A stretch of DNA of 64,000 bases from an uncultured bacterium (GCA_946188155.1 CAMHUC010000003.1:38957-102956), one strand, 5' to 3'. Counted from the stretch's first letter, positions 1 through 7,690 are shown. Program-made: numbers and translations. The notes: generated by a model from the sequence alone, not told the origin.

Positions 1-1068
1 GTCATCGCCCGTCTGCCGGAGAAGATTCCCACGGCCTATATGGTACGCTCCAACGGCTGCCCCTGTGCCTCGGACAACATCCACTTCACCGTCGGCGGCT
101 ACCGTACCATGGGCAAGCGCTACGCCTACGAGGCCCTCAAAGCGATGGGCCTGCCGACGAAGGCTGCTGCCGACTACGCCTGGACTGACGGCCTGAAGAG
201 AATCTACCAGCTCAAGAGCCTCGACCCCGTGGATGACATCACCCTCCGAGTGGGCGGCAGCAAGGTGCTGGCCGTATGGGGAACCTTCGCCGACGGCCAC
301 CGCGAGAACCTCACCAGCGAGTGCCGGCTCACCAGCAGCCAGTTCACCATCGACGGCAACACCGTATCGGCCACTGCCGACGGCGAGGGAACCGTCACCG
401 CCACCTATACCGACTTCCTCGGACAGCAGCACCAGCTCGACATCCGCGTCAGTGCTGCCTCCACGGGTCCCAACCAGGTGCTCGTGCTCAACAGTCCCAA
501 CAAGGGTGCCAACCAGTGGGACAATGAGGCCATCGTCAAGCTCGCCATCCCCATGGAGAAGGGCAAGAGCTACGTCATTCGCGCCACGATGAAGGCCGAC
601 GACCCCAGCGATTTCGCCATCTGGCCGCGCTACGACGCCAGCACCAACCGCGACCAGTGGGGCAACAGTGCCGACATACAGTACCTCTCGTCGTACAACC
701 TTACCACCCAGTTCCAGGAGTTCTCATGGACCATGAAGGCCGACCATCCGCACGACGTGATCATTTTTGCCATCGGCAAGATGGGTGGCAACACCTACAT
801 CGACGACCTCTCCTGCCAGGAGCAGGGCGGCTCGGAGGAGATGATTGCCAACGGCACCTTCGACTCCGACAACCTCGCCAACTGGTCGGTGCTCAGCTGG
901 ACGGGTCAGAAGATGTCGGTCGAGGAGGATGCCACCACCGCCATCGGCAAGATGGTGAATCGCGAATCGTCCAGCCGTCCGGTATTCGACCTTCAGGGCC
1001 GCCGCGTCAGCAGCCAGCCCGCCAAGGGCCTCTACATCATCGGCGGCAAGAAAACCGTGGTACGCTGA
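1..1068 (+). CDS. C-terminal part of a secreted SGNH/CE6-like acetylesterase with T9SS-like tail (5' end outside window)
   Basis: The frame is open from the first base, so the gene begins upstream. The visible start contains D-N-I-H-F-T (His codon at 82-84) followed by GYRTMGKRYA, the catalytic Asp-x-x-His block and trailing helix typical of sialate O-acetylesterase/carbohydrate esterase family 6 SGNH hydrolases. After about residue 55 there is a beta-rich stretch that looks like Ig-like and carbohydrate-binding modules. The last 30 residues (VFDLQGRRV, then GLYIIGGKK) match the Por secretion (type IX) C-terminal sorting motif of Prevotella/Bacteroidales, so the protein is probably exported to the cell surface. 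Inferred role: deacetylation of plant or host glycans. The N-terminal nucleophile block is not visible, so the family assignment rests on one motif. Confidence 0.7.
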   Translation, partial: VIARLPEKIPTAYMVRSNGCPCASDNIHFTVGGYRTMGKRYAYEALKAMGLPTKAAADYAWTDGLKRIYQLKSLDPVDDITLRVGGSKVLAVWGTFADGHRENLTSECRLTSSQFTIDGNTVSATADGEGTVTATYTDFLGQQHQLDIRVSAASTGPNQVLVLNSPNKGANQWDNEAIVKLAIPMEKGKSYVIRATMKADDPSDFAIWPRYDASTNRDQWGNSADIQYLSSYNLTTQFQEFSWTMKADHPHDVIIFAIGKMGGNTYIDDLSCQEQGGSEEMIANGTFDSDNLANWSVLSWTGQKMSVEEDATTAIGKMVNRESSSRPVFDLQGRRVSSQPAKGLYIIGGKKTVVR

Positions 1069-1111
1069 TTGCTATTGGGAAATCTTTTAAGCGACATTAA
1101 GTAAAGACAAA

Positions 1112-2917
1112 ATGAAAAAACTGACAATGATTTGCAGCGTGCTGGCAGCCATGGTGCTGACGGCATGCGTTGACTCAAACAGAGACAACAACGGGAGTGT
1201 AGAGATCAACGACCCGGGGAGCAGAATCGGCTATACAGAGAGAGCCGTACCCGTGAACCGCGACGGGAAGCCAGCCGACGCGGTGACGCTGCGCTTCTAC
1301 AGCGACCAGCCCAACGTGGCCTATATCTCGGCACGCGCCTTCCACCACATGATGCTGCCCCAACAGCAGCTCGCCGTCAGCAGAAACGGCGACAGCTACG
1401 AGCTAAGGTCGCGCGGCGGGCAGGCCACGGTGAACATCAGCAGCGACACCTTCTCGAGCGACGACTTCGAGGCATTCACCAACATGCAGTCGCTCACGGG
1501 GCAGGACATACCCAATGTGGAATGCGACGAGTCGGGCTTCGTGCGGCCCAAGGGCGTGGAGATTACGCCAAAGACTGTACACGTGACACTCGACTTCCAC
1601 AAATACGGCATCGACCTGCGGGGCGACGAGCAGGACGTCTATCTGCCCTTCACCCTCGTCAACGACCTCTATTCCGACCTGAACCTTCGCACAGCCGGTT
1701 TCAACGGCGAGCGAATCGTCATCTGCGTCAATACCAACAGGAGTCCGATACAGGTGGTTGACTCCACGTTTATCATCGCCAACTACCAGCGCGAGTCGGT
1801 ACCTGCCGACCTGGCCAAATACCGATACCAGGACCTCTGCTTCACCATCGACAACATCTTAGGCCGCACGAATCGCTCACCCTACGAGGCGCAATGGATA
1901 GCCAACGGCATAGACCACACGCTGGAGGCGCAGGGCGATGAGGGCAGGACGGTGAAGCAGCTGCTGCAGTCGGCCAATACGGCTGAGTTCGTACTGGGCA
2001 TGCAGGCACTGCAGTACTACGTCCAAGACGGCGGTCACACCTGGGTCAACACCACCCGCTACTGCCCGAAGTCGATATTGCCCGCCGTCAACCAGCGCAT
2101 CGAGAAGGTGCGCAGCAGCTACCCGCTGGCAGCACGGCTGGCCGACGAAGGGGTGAAGATGGGACAGGAGAAATTAACCATACAGAAAGAGATGAATGCC
2201 GTCCGCGAGAAGGTGCTCGGCAAGGGGCGCTATTTCAAGAAAGGCAATACGGCCCTGTGCGTGCTATACACCTTCATGGAACTCGACTGGGAAGGCTGGC
2301 CCAAATACTACAACGGAGGCCCGAAGCCCACGCTGGAGAAGACGCCCAACGACGAGCTGCTCGTGTTCCTCGATGCCTGGCAGCGCGCACAGGCCGACCC
2401 CGAGGTGGAGCACTTCATCATCGACTGCTCGACAAATATGGGCGGCTCCACCGACATCACTACTGCCATCACGTCAGTGCTCTACGACGACAGCCGCACC
2501 TATTCCAAGAACACTATGACAGGTCAGCACAGAGTCTGCCTCTATGACGTGGACCGCAACTTCGACGGCAAGTACGACGAGAAGGACAAGGAGGTGAAGA
2601 ACCGCCTGAACGTCGGCGTGCTGTGCAGCGCATGCACCTGGTCGTGCGGTAACCTGTTTACTGCCCAGATGAAGGATCTTGGCGCACTCGTCATCGGCGA
2701 GACATCGGGAGGAGGCGCGTGCTCCGTTCAGTACATGTCAACGGCCGACGGACTGGAGTATCGCATCTCCTCATTCCGCGACCACTCCACCTACAACGGC
2801 GGGCAGAGCGTAGACCCGGGCATCGAGCCGCACAAGCAGTTGGACCGTAAGAACCATCCCGAGTCTTTCTACGACCTCGAAGCGCTGGGCAAGCTGATGG
2901 ACGAGTACTACAAATGA
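1112..2917 (+). CDS. S41-family-like peptidase lipoprotein
   Basis: A 601-residue protein starting with a lipoprotein signal (MKKLTMICSVLAAMVLTAC), so it is probably lipid-anchored. The C-terminal third has the layout of S41 (tail-specific/CtpA-like) proteases: FIIDCSTNMGGS (strand plus glycine-rich turn), then S-A-C-T-W-S-C-G-N with the likely catalytic Ser at residue 511, then GALVIGETSGGGAC. The first half is not recognisable. It starts 43 nt after the preceding gene stops, on the same strand, and no promoter is visible in that gap, so co-transcription is likely. No PDZ domain is evident and the catalytic lysine position was not established. The S41 fold is well supported; the substrate is unknown. 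Confidence 0.75.
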   Translation: MKKLTMICSVLAAMVLTACVDSNRDNNGSVEINDPGSRIGYTERAVPVNRDGKPADAVTLRFYSDQPNVAYISARAFHHMMLPQQQLAVSRNGDSYELRSRGGQATVNISSDTFSSDDFEAFTNMQSLTGQDIPNVECDESGFVRPKGVEITPKTVHVTLDFHKYGIDLRGDEQDVYLPFTLVNDLYSDLNLRTAGFNGERIVICVNTNRSPIQVVDSTFIIANYQRESVPADLAKYRYQDLCFTIDNILGRTNRSPYEAQWIANGIDHTLEAQGDEGRTVKQLLQSANTAEFVLGMQALQYYVQDGGHTWVNTTRYCPKSILPAVNQRIEKVRSSYPLAARLADEGVKMGQEKLTIQKEMNAVREKVLGKGRYFKKGNTALCVLYTFMELDWEGWPKYYNGGPKPTLEKTPNDELLVFLDAWQRAQADPEVEHFIIDCSTNMGGSTDITTAITSVLYDDSRTYSKNTMTGQHRVCLYDVDRNFDGKYDEKDKEVKNRLNVGVLCSACTWSCGNLFTAQMKDLGALVIGETSGGGACSVQYMSTADGLEYRISSFRDHSTYNGGQSVDPGIEPHKQLDRKNHPESFYDLEALGKLMDEYYK

Positions 2918-3058
2918 CAGAAGCCTCCCTTCGACTGCAGGGAGCCTCCGTAGCGTAGACAGAAGCCTCTTTACGACTGTAGGGAGCCTCCGTAGCGCAG
3001 ACAGAAGCCTCCTTTTGACTGTAGGGAGCCTCCGTAGCGTAGACAGAAGCCTCTTTAG
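2917..3058 (+). repeat. 42-bp tandem repeat, 3 full copies plus a partial fourth
   Basis: Copies at 2917-2958, 2959-3000 and 3001-3042 begin ACAGAAGCCTC and end CCGTAGCG(T/C)AG. A fourth copy starts at 3043 and runs into the terminator hairpin. The array begins at the last base of the peptidase stop codon. On the other strand it makes a spurious repetitive reading frame, which is not called. Confidence 0.9.
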
Positions 3059-3094
3059 CTTTGAATTCTATAGACAATCAGAGCTAAAGAGGCT
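3048..3094 (+). terminator. Hairpin terminator after the S41-like gene
   Basis: Perfect 13-bp arms AGCCTCTTTAGCT (3048-3060) and AGCTAAAGAGGCT (3082-3094) around a 21-nt loop, followed by CTTGTTTGTTATT. The left arm is part of the truncated fourth copy of the 42-bp repeat, so the array and the terminator share sequence. Confidence 0.75.
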
Positions 3095-3146
3095 CTTGTT
3101 TGTTATTAGGTCTCGCGTGCGCGCGCATATATAGATGGCTTATGAC

Positions 3147-3218
3147 GAAAACATGTGTGCCATGTGTACCATCTGACACACAGCTGTGGCAGATGGTACA
3201 CATGGCACACATGTTTTC
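3147..3218. repeat. Perfect 29-bp inverted repeat with palindromic loop
   Basis: Arms 3147-3175 and 3190-3218 are exact reverse complements over 29 bp. The 14-nt loop itself contains the palindrome CACAGCTGTG. It lies in the convergent gap between the S41-like gene and the polyene-like locus. There is no T-run, so it is not a classical intrinsic terminator, although it may stop transcription from both sides. The rest of 3095-3255 shows nothing else. Confidence 0.85.
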
Positions 3219-3255
3219 TGTATATGACAACTATAGTGGGGACTGGGCGGTCGGC

Positions 3256-3627
3256 CTACGCGACGGCCAGCGAGAAGGAGAGCTTGACGAACTCCCGTTC
3301 GGGCGTGCATACGGTGAACTGAGCGGTGACGGTGCCGGCATCTTGGCTGATCTTGTCGAACCGTGCCGTCACCTCTGGTGTCTCCTCGGGCGAGACGATG
3401 GCCAGGAACTTCATGTTCTTGACGCTCCTGATCTCGAGTGTAGCCTGCAGGTAGTCCTCAAGCAGCTCGCGGGCTATCTGTAGCAGGCAGACGCCTGGTG
3501 TGACGGGCTCGCCGGGGAAGTGGGCCTGATAGATGTAGTGGTCGGGGTTGAGACGGATGTCGTAGGCAGGCAGCTCGCTGTCGGTGTGCCTGCGCTGAAT
3601 GGTGTAGAAACTGTCTTTGAGTATCAT
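3256..3627 (-). CDS. Hotdog-fold 3-hydroxyacyl-ACP dehydratase-like protein of the polyene-like locus
   Basis: A 123-residue protein when started at ATG 3627 (MILKDSFYTI). A longer frame exists upstream but is proline/alanine-rich shadow sequence, and ATG 3627 overlaps the stop of the upstream gene as ATGA, a translational-coupling arrangement. The sequence Y-Q-A-H-F-P-G-E-P-V-T-P-G-V-C-L is the FabA/FabZ signature with the catalytic His-x-x-x-Gly-x-P-x-x-PG pattern. Inferred role: dehydration of the beta-hydroxyacyl-ACP formed by the ketoreductase at 10237, building conjugated double bonds. It is the last gene of the operon. A second hotdog dehydratase lies at 7677. Confidence 0.8.
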   Translation of the reverse strand: MILKDSFYTIQRRHTDSELPAYDIRLNPDHYIYQAHFPGEPVTPGVCLLQIARELLEDYLQATLEIRSVKNMKFLAIVSPEETPEVTARFDKISQDAGTVTAQFTVCTPEREFVKLSFSLAVA

Positions 3628-4001
3628 TGTGAAACTGGTGTTAGGGGTGTTAATGTATAGGTGATGTGGCGCCGCTGGTTCACGTAGCTGCTGTCGCCCT
3701 GCTGTAGCCGGTGGAGCAGCTGGCGGAGGTCGCGGCGCAGCGTGCGGCGGATATACCAGTGGTCGAGAGCCGGCAGCAGCTGGTGGAGCCGTACCTTGTC
3801 CTTCGCGCGGTGCCATGAGAACTCGAGGGCGGTGATGCCGAACTCGTTGAAGAGCACGCCGTGGGTCTCCACGCTGTCGGCAGCCAGCATGCAGATGCCG
3901 CTGACGGCGCCCCGGGGGGTGTCGATATAGGCGGCGTAGCGCCTCTGGCCCGCTGCGTGCAGGCTAATCGATAGCAAAGAGAGCAGGAGCAATCGGCGCA
4001 T
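3624..4001 (-). CDS. Small secreted protein of the polyene-like locus, function unknown
   Basis: A 125-residue protein with an N-terminal signal peptide (RRLLLLSLLSISLHAAG). The mature part contains GVLFNEFGITALEFSW and a basic C-terminal half. I do not recognise the family with certainty. Small exported proteins of this size sit beside the LolA-like gene in aryl-polyene-type loci, and some belong to DUF3261, but I cannot confirm that here. Its 5' end overlaps the 3' end of the LolA-like gene by 38 bp and its stop overlaps the next start as ATGA, so it is tightly coupled in the operon. An envelope role together with the LolA-like protein is an inference from position. Confidence 0.65.
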   Translation of the reverse strand: MRRLLLLSLLSISLHAAGQRRYAAYIDTPRGAVSGICMLAADSVETHGVLFNEFGITALEFSWHRAKDKVRLHQLLPALDHWYIRRTLRRDLRQLLHRLQQGDSSYVNQRRHITYTLTPLTPVSQ

Positions 4002-4575
4002 TGAGGCGTACGTTTTTAAGTTCGATGACGGTGCGGTCGCCCCGTTTCTCCACGAGTTCCACCTGGGTCACCATCTTCTGGCTTCGGCTGATGTGGAGAA
4101 TGATTTGCTGGAACATCTGGCGCATGTCCTTGCGCTGGGGCACGAGGGTGGCCACATACTCCTGGGGCTTGGTGGCGATGGTGCACTGGAAGAAGCGCGA
4201 GTCGGTCAGGCTCTGGCCCGTGACGCTCTGCATCATGATGTGCGCTATCTCGCGGAAGAGGCGGTTCTGGCTGGTGTCGACGACGTCCTGCCGTCGGCTG
4301 TTCTTGAGCAGCACCTTCTGGCCGTTGAGGAGGAAGGTGTAGGTGTAAGGCTCGGTGTACTCCCATCGCAGGCGGTCGCTCTGCTGGTAGTACATACGCC
4401 CGTGGGCCACCAGCTGAGAGTTGAGCAGCCGCAGCGTCTTGGTCTGCACAAAGTCGCACTGCATGGTCTTCACGGCGGCTGCGGCCTGCTGTATCTCCTT
4501 CTGCTGGGCGTGGACAGGAGTAAGGAGGAAGGAAGGAGTAAGGAGGAATGCTAATGCAATCAGTAATCTTTTCAT
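3964..4575 (-). CDS. LolA-like outer-membrane lipoprotein carrier, polyene locus version
   Basis: A 203-residue protein with a cleavable signal ending near A-H-A-Q. The mature part has the LolA beta pattern: MQCDFVQTKTL near the start, then GRMYYQQSDRLRWEY and YTYTFLLNGQKVLL. LolA-family members encoded in aryl-polyene/flexirubin clusters are thought to help carry the lipid-like product across the periplasm to the outer membrane; here that is inference. The gene lies between the EamA-like membrane protein (3-nt gap) and the small secreted protein (38-bp overlap). The signal-peptide region contains GGAGTAAGGAGGAAGGAGTA-type short repeats. Confidence 0.82.
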   Translation of the reverse strand: MKRLLIALAFLLTPSFLLTPVHAQQKEIQQAAAAVKTMQCDFVQTKTLRLLNSQLVAHGRMYYQQSDRLRWEYTEPYTYTFLLNGQKVLLKNSRRQDVVDTSQNRLFREIAHIMMQSVTGQSLTDSRFFQCTIATKPQEYVATLVPQRKDMRQMFQQIILHISRSQKMVTQVELVEKRGDRTVIELKNVRLNAPIAPALFAID

Positions 4576-4578
4576 GGG

Positions 4579-4932
4579 CTATCGGGCTATTAACATACAA
4601 CCAAGGATGATGAAGAGCACGCCCGTCCACTGCATGGCAGACACCTGCTCGCGGAATACGAGCAGTGCGGCGAGCATGCCGAAAACGTAGCTGAGCGACA
4701 CCATCGGGTAGGCCTGGCTGAAGGGGAATGTGCGCACGATGTACATCCACAGCAGCGAGGCGGCTCCGAAGAGCAGTCCGCAGAGTGCGAAGTGCCAGTT
4801 GGTGAGCAGCGACAGCCAGAAGTGGCGCGTCCAGTCAAACGGCTCCATGCGCTGCAGTGCGAGCTTGAGGAACACCTGCGCGCTGGCCAGCAGCAGGCTC
4901 TCGAGGATGGCGTATGGGATTACTCTGAACAT
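4579..4932 (-). CDS. EamA/SMR-like four-helix membrane protein
   Basis: 117 residues with four hydrophobic segments (about residues 3-22, 40-66, 70-92 and 98-116). The segments include FPFSQAYPMVSLSYVFGML and AMQWTGVLFIILGCMLI, which resemble one half of a drug/metabolite (EamA) transporter or an SMR subunit such as ArnE/ArnF. Proteins of this size work as dimers. Its start overlaps the end of the ketosynthase gene by 13 bp. Inferred role: membrane movement of the aryl-lipid product or of a carrier-linked intermediate. No large MMPL exporter is seen in the locus, so this could be its only inner-membrane transporter. Confidence 0.7.
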   Translation of the reverse strand: MFRVIPYAILESLLLASAQVFLKLALQRMEPFDWTRHFWLSLLTNWHFALCGLLFGAASLLWMYIVRTFPFSQAYPMVSLSYVFGMLAALLVFREQVSAMQWTGVLFIILGCMLIAR

Positions 4933-6758
4933 GAGAGGACGATGGCGATGGAGGTGATATTTTTATCGAGGGTGCGGGGGCATGGGGGGACGGCGGAACG
5001 GGGAATGGCCTTCAGCCGCTCGATGAGGGAGCGGTAGAGTGGGGTGGTCTCGTCGTGGTAGCCCACGAGTACGGTCTTGCAGCGGCCGGAGCGTAGCAGC
5101 AGCTCAGCATCGCGGAGGGCGGGGTCTGCGTGGTGGTCTCCGTCGAAGATGTCAGGGCAGTAGGTGATGTTGTAGCCATGGCAGTGGGTGCGGATGGCGA
5201 TGTTGCAGGCCACGGTGTTGTGGGTGCTCTGCATGAAGAGGGTGGGCTTGAGCATCACCTCGCCCTCAGCCTCTATCTGTCGCAGCAGCAGCTCGCTGTT
5301 CTCCACGCAGCCAAGGGCGGTGGAGGTGATGATGGCGTCGGGCTTCTCGATGCCTGCCTGCTCGAGGGCCTTGAGCGAGGTGAGCAGCGATGCCTTCATC
5401 AGCTTGCCCATGCGACGGGCCTCAAGGGGCTTGACGTACTGGCTGATGTCGGCCAGCTCATCCTCGAAGGTGAGCTCCACGCGGGAGAGGATTTTGAGTG
5501 AAGAGTGAAGAGTGAACTCTCTTAACTCTTCACTTAAAGAGAATACCATCGCCGAGTCGTTGCCTCCGAAGGCGAAGGCATTGCAGAGGACGTGGCGCAG
5601 GGGGGCGGCGTCGGCCCCGGGGGTAGGGGTGATGCCGTCGGGCATGGGGTGGCTGAACCCGAGGTTGGCAGGCACGAACTGGTGCTGGAGGGCCAGCAGG
5701 CAGATGACGGCCTCGATGCTGCCGGAGGCACTGGTGGTGTGGCCTGTGAACGACTTGGTGCTCGACACCATCGGCATCGCCGTGCCGAACACGCGGCGCA
5801 GGGCTGCCGACTCGGAGCGGTCGTTATTGGGCGTGCCCGTGCCGTGGGCATTGACATACTGGATGTCCTGGGGCTGTAGGCCTGCCGTGGCGAGAGCCTC
5901 TGTCATGGCCAGGAAGGCTCCCTCGCCGTCGTCGGAGGAGGCCGTCTGGTGGAAGGCGTCGCAGGCGTTGCCCCAGCCTGTCAGCCAGCCGTGAATGCTG
6001 GCCTTGCGCCGACGGGCTCCTTCGGCCGTCTCCATCACTATGTAGGCTGCCCCTTCGCCGAGGTTGAGTCCCGTACGGGTGGCATCGAAGGGGCGGCAGT
6101 GCTGTTCGTCGAGTATCATCAGTGAGCGGAAACCGTTGAGGTGGAAGGCCGAGAGTGCCTCGGTGCCTCCCGCCACCACGATGTCGGCTTGTCCTGCCTC
6201 CAGCAGACGGGCGCCCAGTATGATGGCGTTGGCAGCCGAGGAGCAGGCGGTGGAGACGGTGGTGCAGTCGGTGAAGCATCCGAAGTGGTCGGCTATCTGG
6301 CTGGTGCAGCTGCCGGCATTGTGGGTGAGCAGGCAGCTGAGGTGGTCGTCGGCGTGCTGCATCTCGGTGAAGAAGCGCTCGGTGACGTCCATGCCTGCCA
6401 CGGTGGTGCCTGAGATGAGCAGGATGCGGAGGGGGGAGGTGAGAGGTGAGAGGGGAGAGGTGAGAGGTGTGTGGTGAGAGGGGAGTGGTGAGAGACCGGC
6501 ATCGCTGAGCGCCTGCCCGACGGCGAGCATGCCCATCAGTGCCGAGCGGCTCAGCAGGTCGCTGGGCTCTATGCCGAGCTGAAGGGCCATCTCTTCGTTG
6601 GAGAGGGGCACCTCGCCCACGGGCAGTTCCGTGTGGCAGGAGTGCAGGTGGTGCATCGTGCCGATGCCCGTGCGCTTCAGCCGCAGTGACTCCAGCACCG
6701 ATGCCTTGTCGGCTCCGATGGCACAGATGATGCCTTCACCAGTAATAGCGACACTCAT
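4920..6758 (-). CDS. Fused ketosynthase (KAS II type) + chain-length-factor-like protein
   Basis: 612 residues in one frame. Residues 1-405 are a beta-ketoacyl-ACP synthase with the complete triad: Cys172 in STACSSAAN, His305 in NAHGTGT, His340 in KSFTGHT. Residues 425-612 resemble Ketoacyl-synt_2 (chain-length-factor-like) proteins, with STALGCVENSELL and SMQ-type S-T-H-N-T-V-A-C-N-I-A-I; in related loci this is a separate gene. Two heptamer repeat tracts interrupt the frame, one inside the ketosynthase (residues about 90-110, LSPLPSHHTPLTSPLSPLTS) and one at the domain junction (residues about 408-425). Inferred role: chain extension of the aryl-polyene-like product. The fusion may be real or may depend on repeat length. 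Confidence 0.8.
   Translation of the reverse strand: MSVAITGEGIICAIGADKASVLESLRLKRTGIGTMHHLHSCHTELPVGEVPLSNEEMALQLGIEPSDLLSRSALMGMLAVGQALSDAGLSPLPSHHTPLTSPLSPLTSPLRILLISGTTVAGMDVTERFFTEMQHADDHLSCLLTHNAGSCTSQIADHFGCFTDCTTVSTACSSAANAIILGARLLEAGQADIVVAGGTEALSAFHLNGFRSLMILDEQHCRPFDATRTGLNLGEGAAYIVMETAEGARRRKASIHGWLTGWGNACDAFHQTASSDDGEGAFLAMTEALATAGLQPQDIQYVNAHGTGTPNNDRSESAALRRVFGTAMPMVSSTKSFTGHTTSASGSIEAVICLLALQHQFVPANLGFSHPMPDGITPTPGADAAPLRHVLCNAFAFGGNDSAMVFSLSEELREFTLHSSLKILSRVELTFEDELADISQYVKPLEARRMGKLMKASLLTSLKALEQAGIEKPDAIITSTALGCVENSELLLRQIEAEGEVMLKPTLFMQSTHNTVACNIAIRTHCHGYNITYCPDIFDGDHHADPALRDAELLLRSGRCKTVLVGYHDETTPLYRSLIERLKAIPRSAVPPCPRTLDKNITSIAIVLSCSE
5496..5535 (-). repeat. Inverted heptamer repeat at the ketosynthase/CLF junction
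   Basis: On the plus strand the tract carries GAGTGAA(GAGTGAA)n followed by the inverse CTCTTAACTCTTCACTT. The 7-bp unit GTGAAGA occurs about three times, and the two halves can pair as a hairpin. It encodes the linker between the two domains of the fused protein. Because the unit is 7 bp, loss or gain of one copy would shift the frame. Confidence 0.8.
6432..6494 (-). repeat. Nine-copy heptamer array inside the ketosynthase reading frame
   Basis: Nine consecutive 7-bp units related to GTGAGAG (63 bp, a multiple of three). They insert about 21 Pro/Ser/Thr/Leu-rich residues before the strand RILLISGTTVAG. The copy number keeps the frame only when it is a multiple of three. Confidence 0.85.
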
Positions 6759-6767
6759 AACCGTAAA

Positions 6768-6852
6768 CCGTAAACTATAAACTATAAACTATAAACTATA
6801 AACTGTAAACTATAAACTATAAACTATAAACCGTAAACTATAAACCGTAATC
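6768..6852. repeat. AAACTAT heptamer array between ketosynthase and ACP genes
   Basis: About twelve units of AAACTAT with AAACCGT and AAACTGT variants fill nearly the whole spacer. The same heptamer family recurs at 10113-10236, 16794-16825, 17022-17050 and 24280-24348. Confidence 0.9.
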
Positions 6853-6859
6853 CGCGCCC

Positions 6860-7138
6860 TCACTTCGTCCGATTCTCCGCAACGTATGCGGCAATCGTAG
6901 CCACGCTCTTGAAGATGGCCTTGCCCTCGGCAGGGTTGGCCAGCTTGATGCCATATTTCTTCTCAAGCAGCACGATGAGTTCGAGGGCGTCGATGGAGTC
7001 GAGGCCCAGGCCCTCGCCCGCTGTGCCGTCGCCCTGTCCGAAGAGCGGTGCCTCGGCATCAATCTCCTCGGGCGTCATCCCCTCCAGGTTGAGGGCCTTG
7101 ATGATTTCTTGCTTCAGTTCTAATATCAGTTCGTCCAT
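6860..7138 (-). CDS. Acyl carrier protein of the polyene-like locus
   Basis: A 92-residue acidic protein with the phosphopantetheine site G-L-D-S-I-D (Ser48) and a following helix ALELIVLLEKKYGI. The extended loop PLFGQGDGTAGEGLGLDSID is typical of ACPs in aryl-polyene and flexirubin loci rather than of housekeeping AcpP. It carries growing beta-keto/hydroxy/enoyl chains for the ketosynthase, ketoreductase and dehydratases around it. It sits between the thioesterase (33-nt gap holding a TCAATTA heptamer tract) and the ketosynthase. Only one ACP is found here; characterised loci usually have two. Confidence 0.9.
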   Translation of the reverse strand: MDELILELKQEIIKALNLEGMTPEEIDAEAPLFGQGDGTAGEGLGLDSIDALELIVLLEKKYGIKLANPAEGKAIFKSVATIAAYVAENRTK

Positions 7139-7141
7139 ATC

Positions 7142-7167
7142 TCAATTATCAATTATCAATTATCAAT
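7142..7167. repeat. TCAATTA heptamer array upstream of the ACP start
   Basis: Three to four copies of TCAATTA lie directly before the ACP start codon. The same unit recurs at 44996-45017, before the periplasmic adaptor gene, so it occurs repeatedly in the leader position of minus-strand genes. Confidence 0.85.
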
Positions 7168-7171
7168 TCCT

Positions 7172-7657
7172 CTACATTCCGAAGTCCACCCCCCAGCGGC
7201 GCTTCCATTCGAGGTAGAAGGGTGGGTTCTCCCATACCAGCTGGTAGTCCATGTCCATGAACACCTGCACGCTGTGGCCTGTGGCGAAGAGCGTCTCGTC
7301 CTTCGGGTCGCGAATCTCGTAGTCGAAGACAATCTTTGCCGAGGGAGCCGGCCGGTAGATGATGTCGATGCGTGGTCGCATGCCGTAGAGGATGGGCCGC
7401 TTGTAGTGGAAGGTCATCTCGACGATGGGTGCGTAGTAGCCGTGGTCGATGTAGCCCTGGTAGGACAGGTCGTACTTCTGTCCGAACAGCTCGCGTGCAT
7501 CCTCGAAGTAGAGCATGTAGGAGCCGTGCCACACCACGCGCATCAGGTCTACCTCGCTGAAGCGGACATCAAACTCCTTCGAGGCCTTCAGTTCCACTTG
7601 CGGAGCCTCACCGCCGGCGGCAGCAGGGACGGCGGCAGCAAATTCTTCATTCTTCAT
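7172..7657 (-). CDS. 4HBT-type acyl-(ACP/CoA) thioesterase-like protein
   Basis: 161 residues with the hotdog thioesterase pattern: FDVRFSEVDLMRVVWHGSY (family Asp/Glu-containing loop), YFEDARELF and HYKRPILYGM. The pattern matches YbgC/FcbC-like 4-hydroxybenzoyl-CoA thioesterases, and such an enzyme is a normal member of aryl-polyene loci. Inferred role: release or editing of acyl-ACP intermediates. The first 20 residues (KNEEFAAAVPAAAGG) are low-complexity, and the start ATG lies inside a CTTCATT heptamer tract, so the true N-terminus may be shorter or variable. It lies 19 nt after the stop of the dehydratase. Confidence 0.8.
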   Translation of the reverse strand: MKNEEFAAAVPAAAGGEAPQVELKASKEFDVRFSEVDLMRVVWHGSYMLYFEDARELFGQKYDLSYQGYIDHGYYAPIVEMTFHYKRPILYGMRPRIDIIYRPAPSAKIVFDYEIRDPKDETLFATGHSVQVFMDMDYQLVWENPPFYLEWKRRWGVDFGM

Positions 7658-7690
7658 TCTTCACTCTTCACTTTCTTCATTCTTCATTTC
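7644..7690. repeat. CTTCATT/CTTCACT heptamer array over the thioesterase start
   Basis: Six or seven units of CTTCATT or CTTCACT cover the spacer, the stop of the dehydratase and the start codon of the thioesterase. Several ATGs occur within the tract in different frames, so unit number decides which is usable. Confidence 0.85.

Noticed and set aside
2691..3077. Minus-strand frame with repeated K-E-A-S-V-Y-A-T-E-A-P units
   Set aside because: It is produced by the 42-bp DNA repeat and overlaps the S41-like gene; no start signals.
3628..3816. N-terminal extension of the terminal hotdog dehydratase
   Set aside because: The extension is Pro/Ala-rich antisense-like sequence inside the previous gene; the ATGA overlap at 3627 is the better start.
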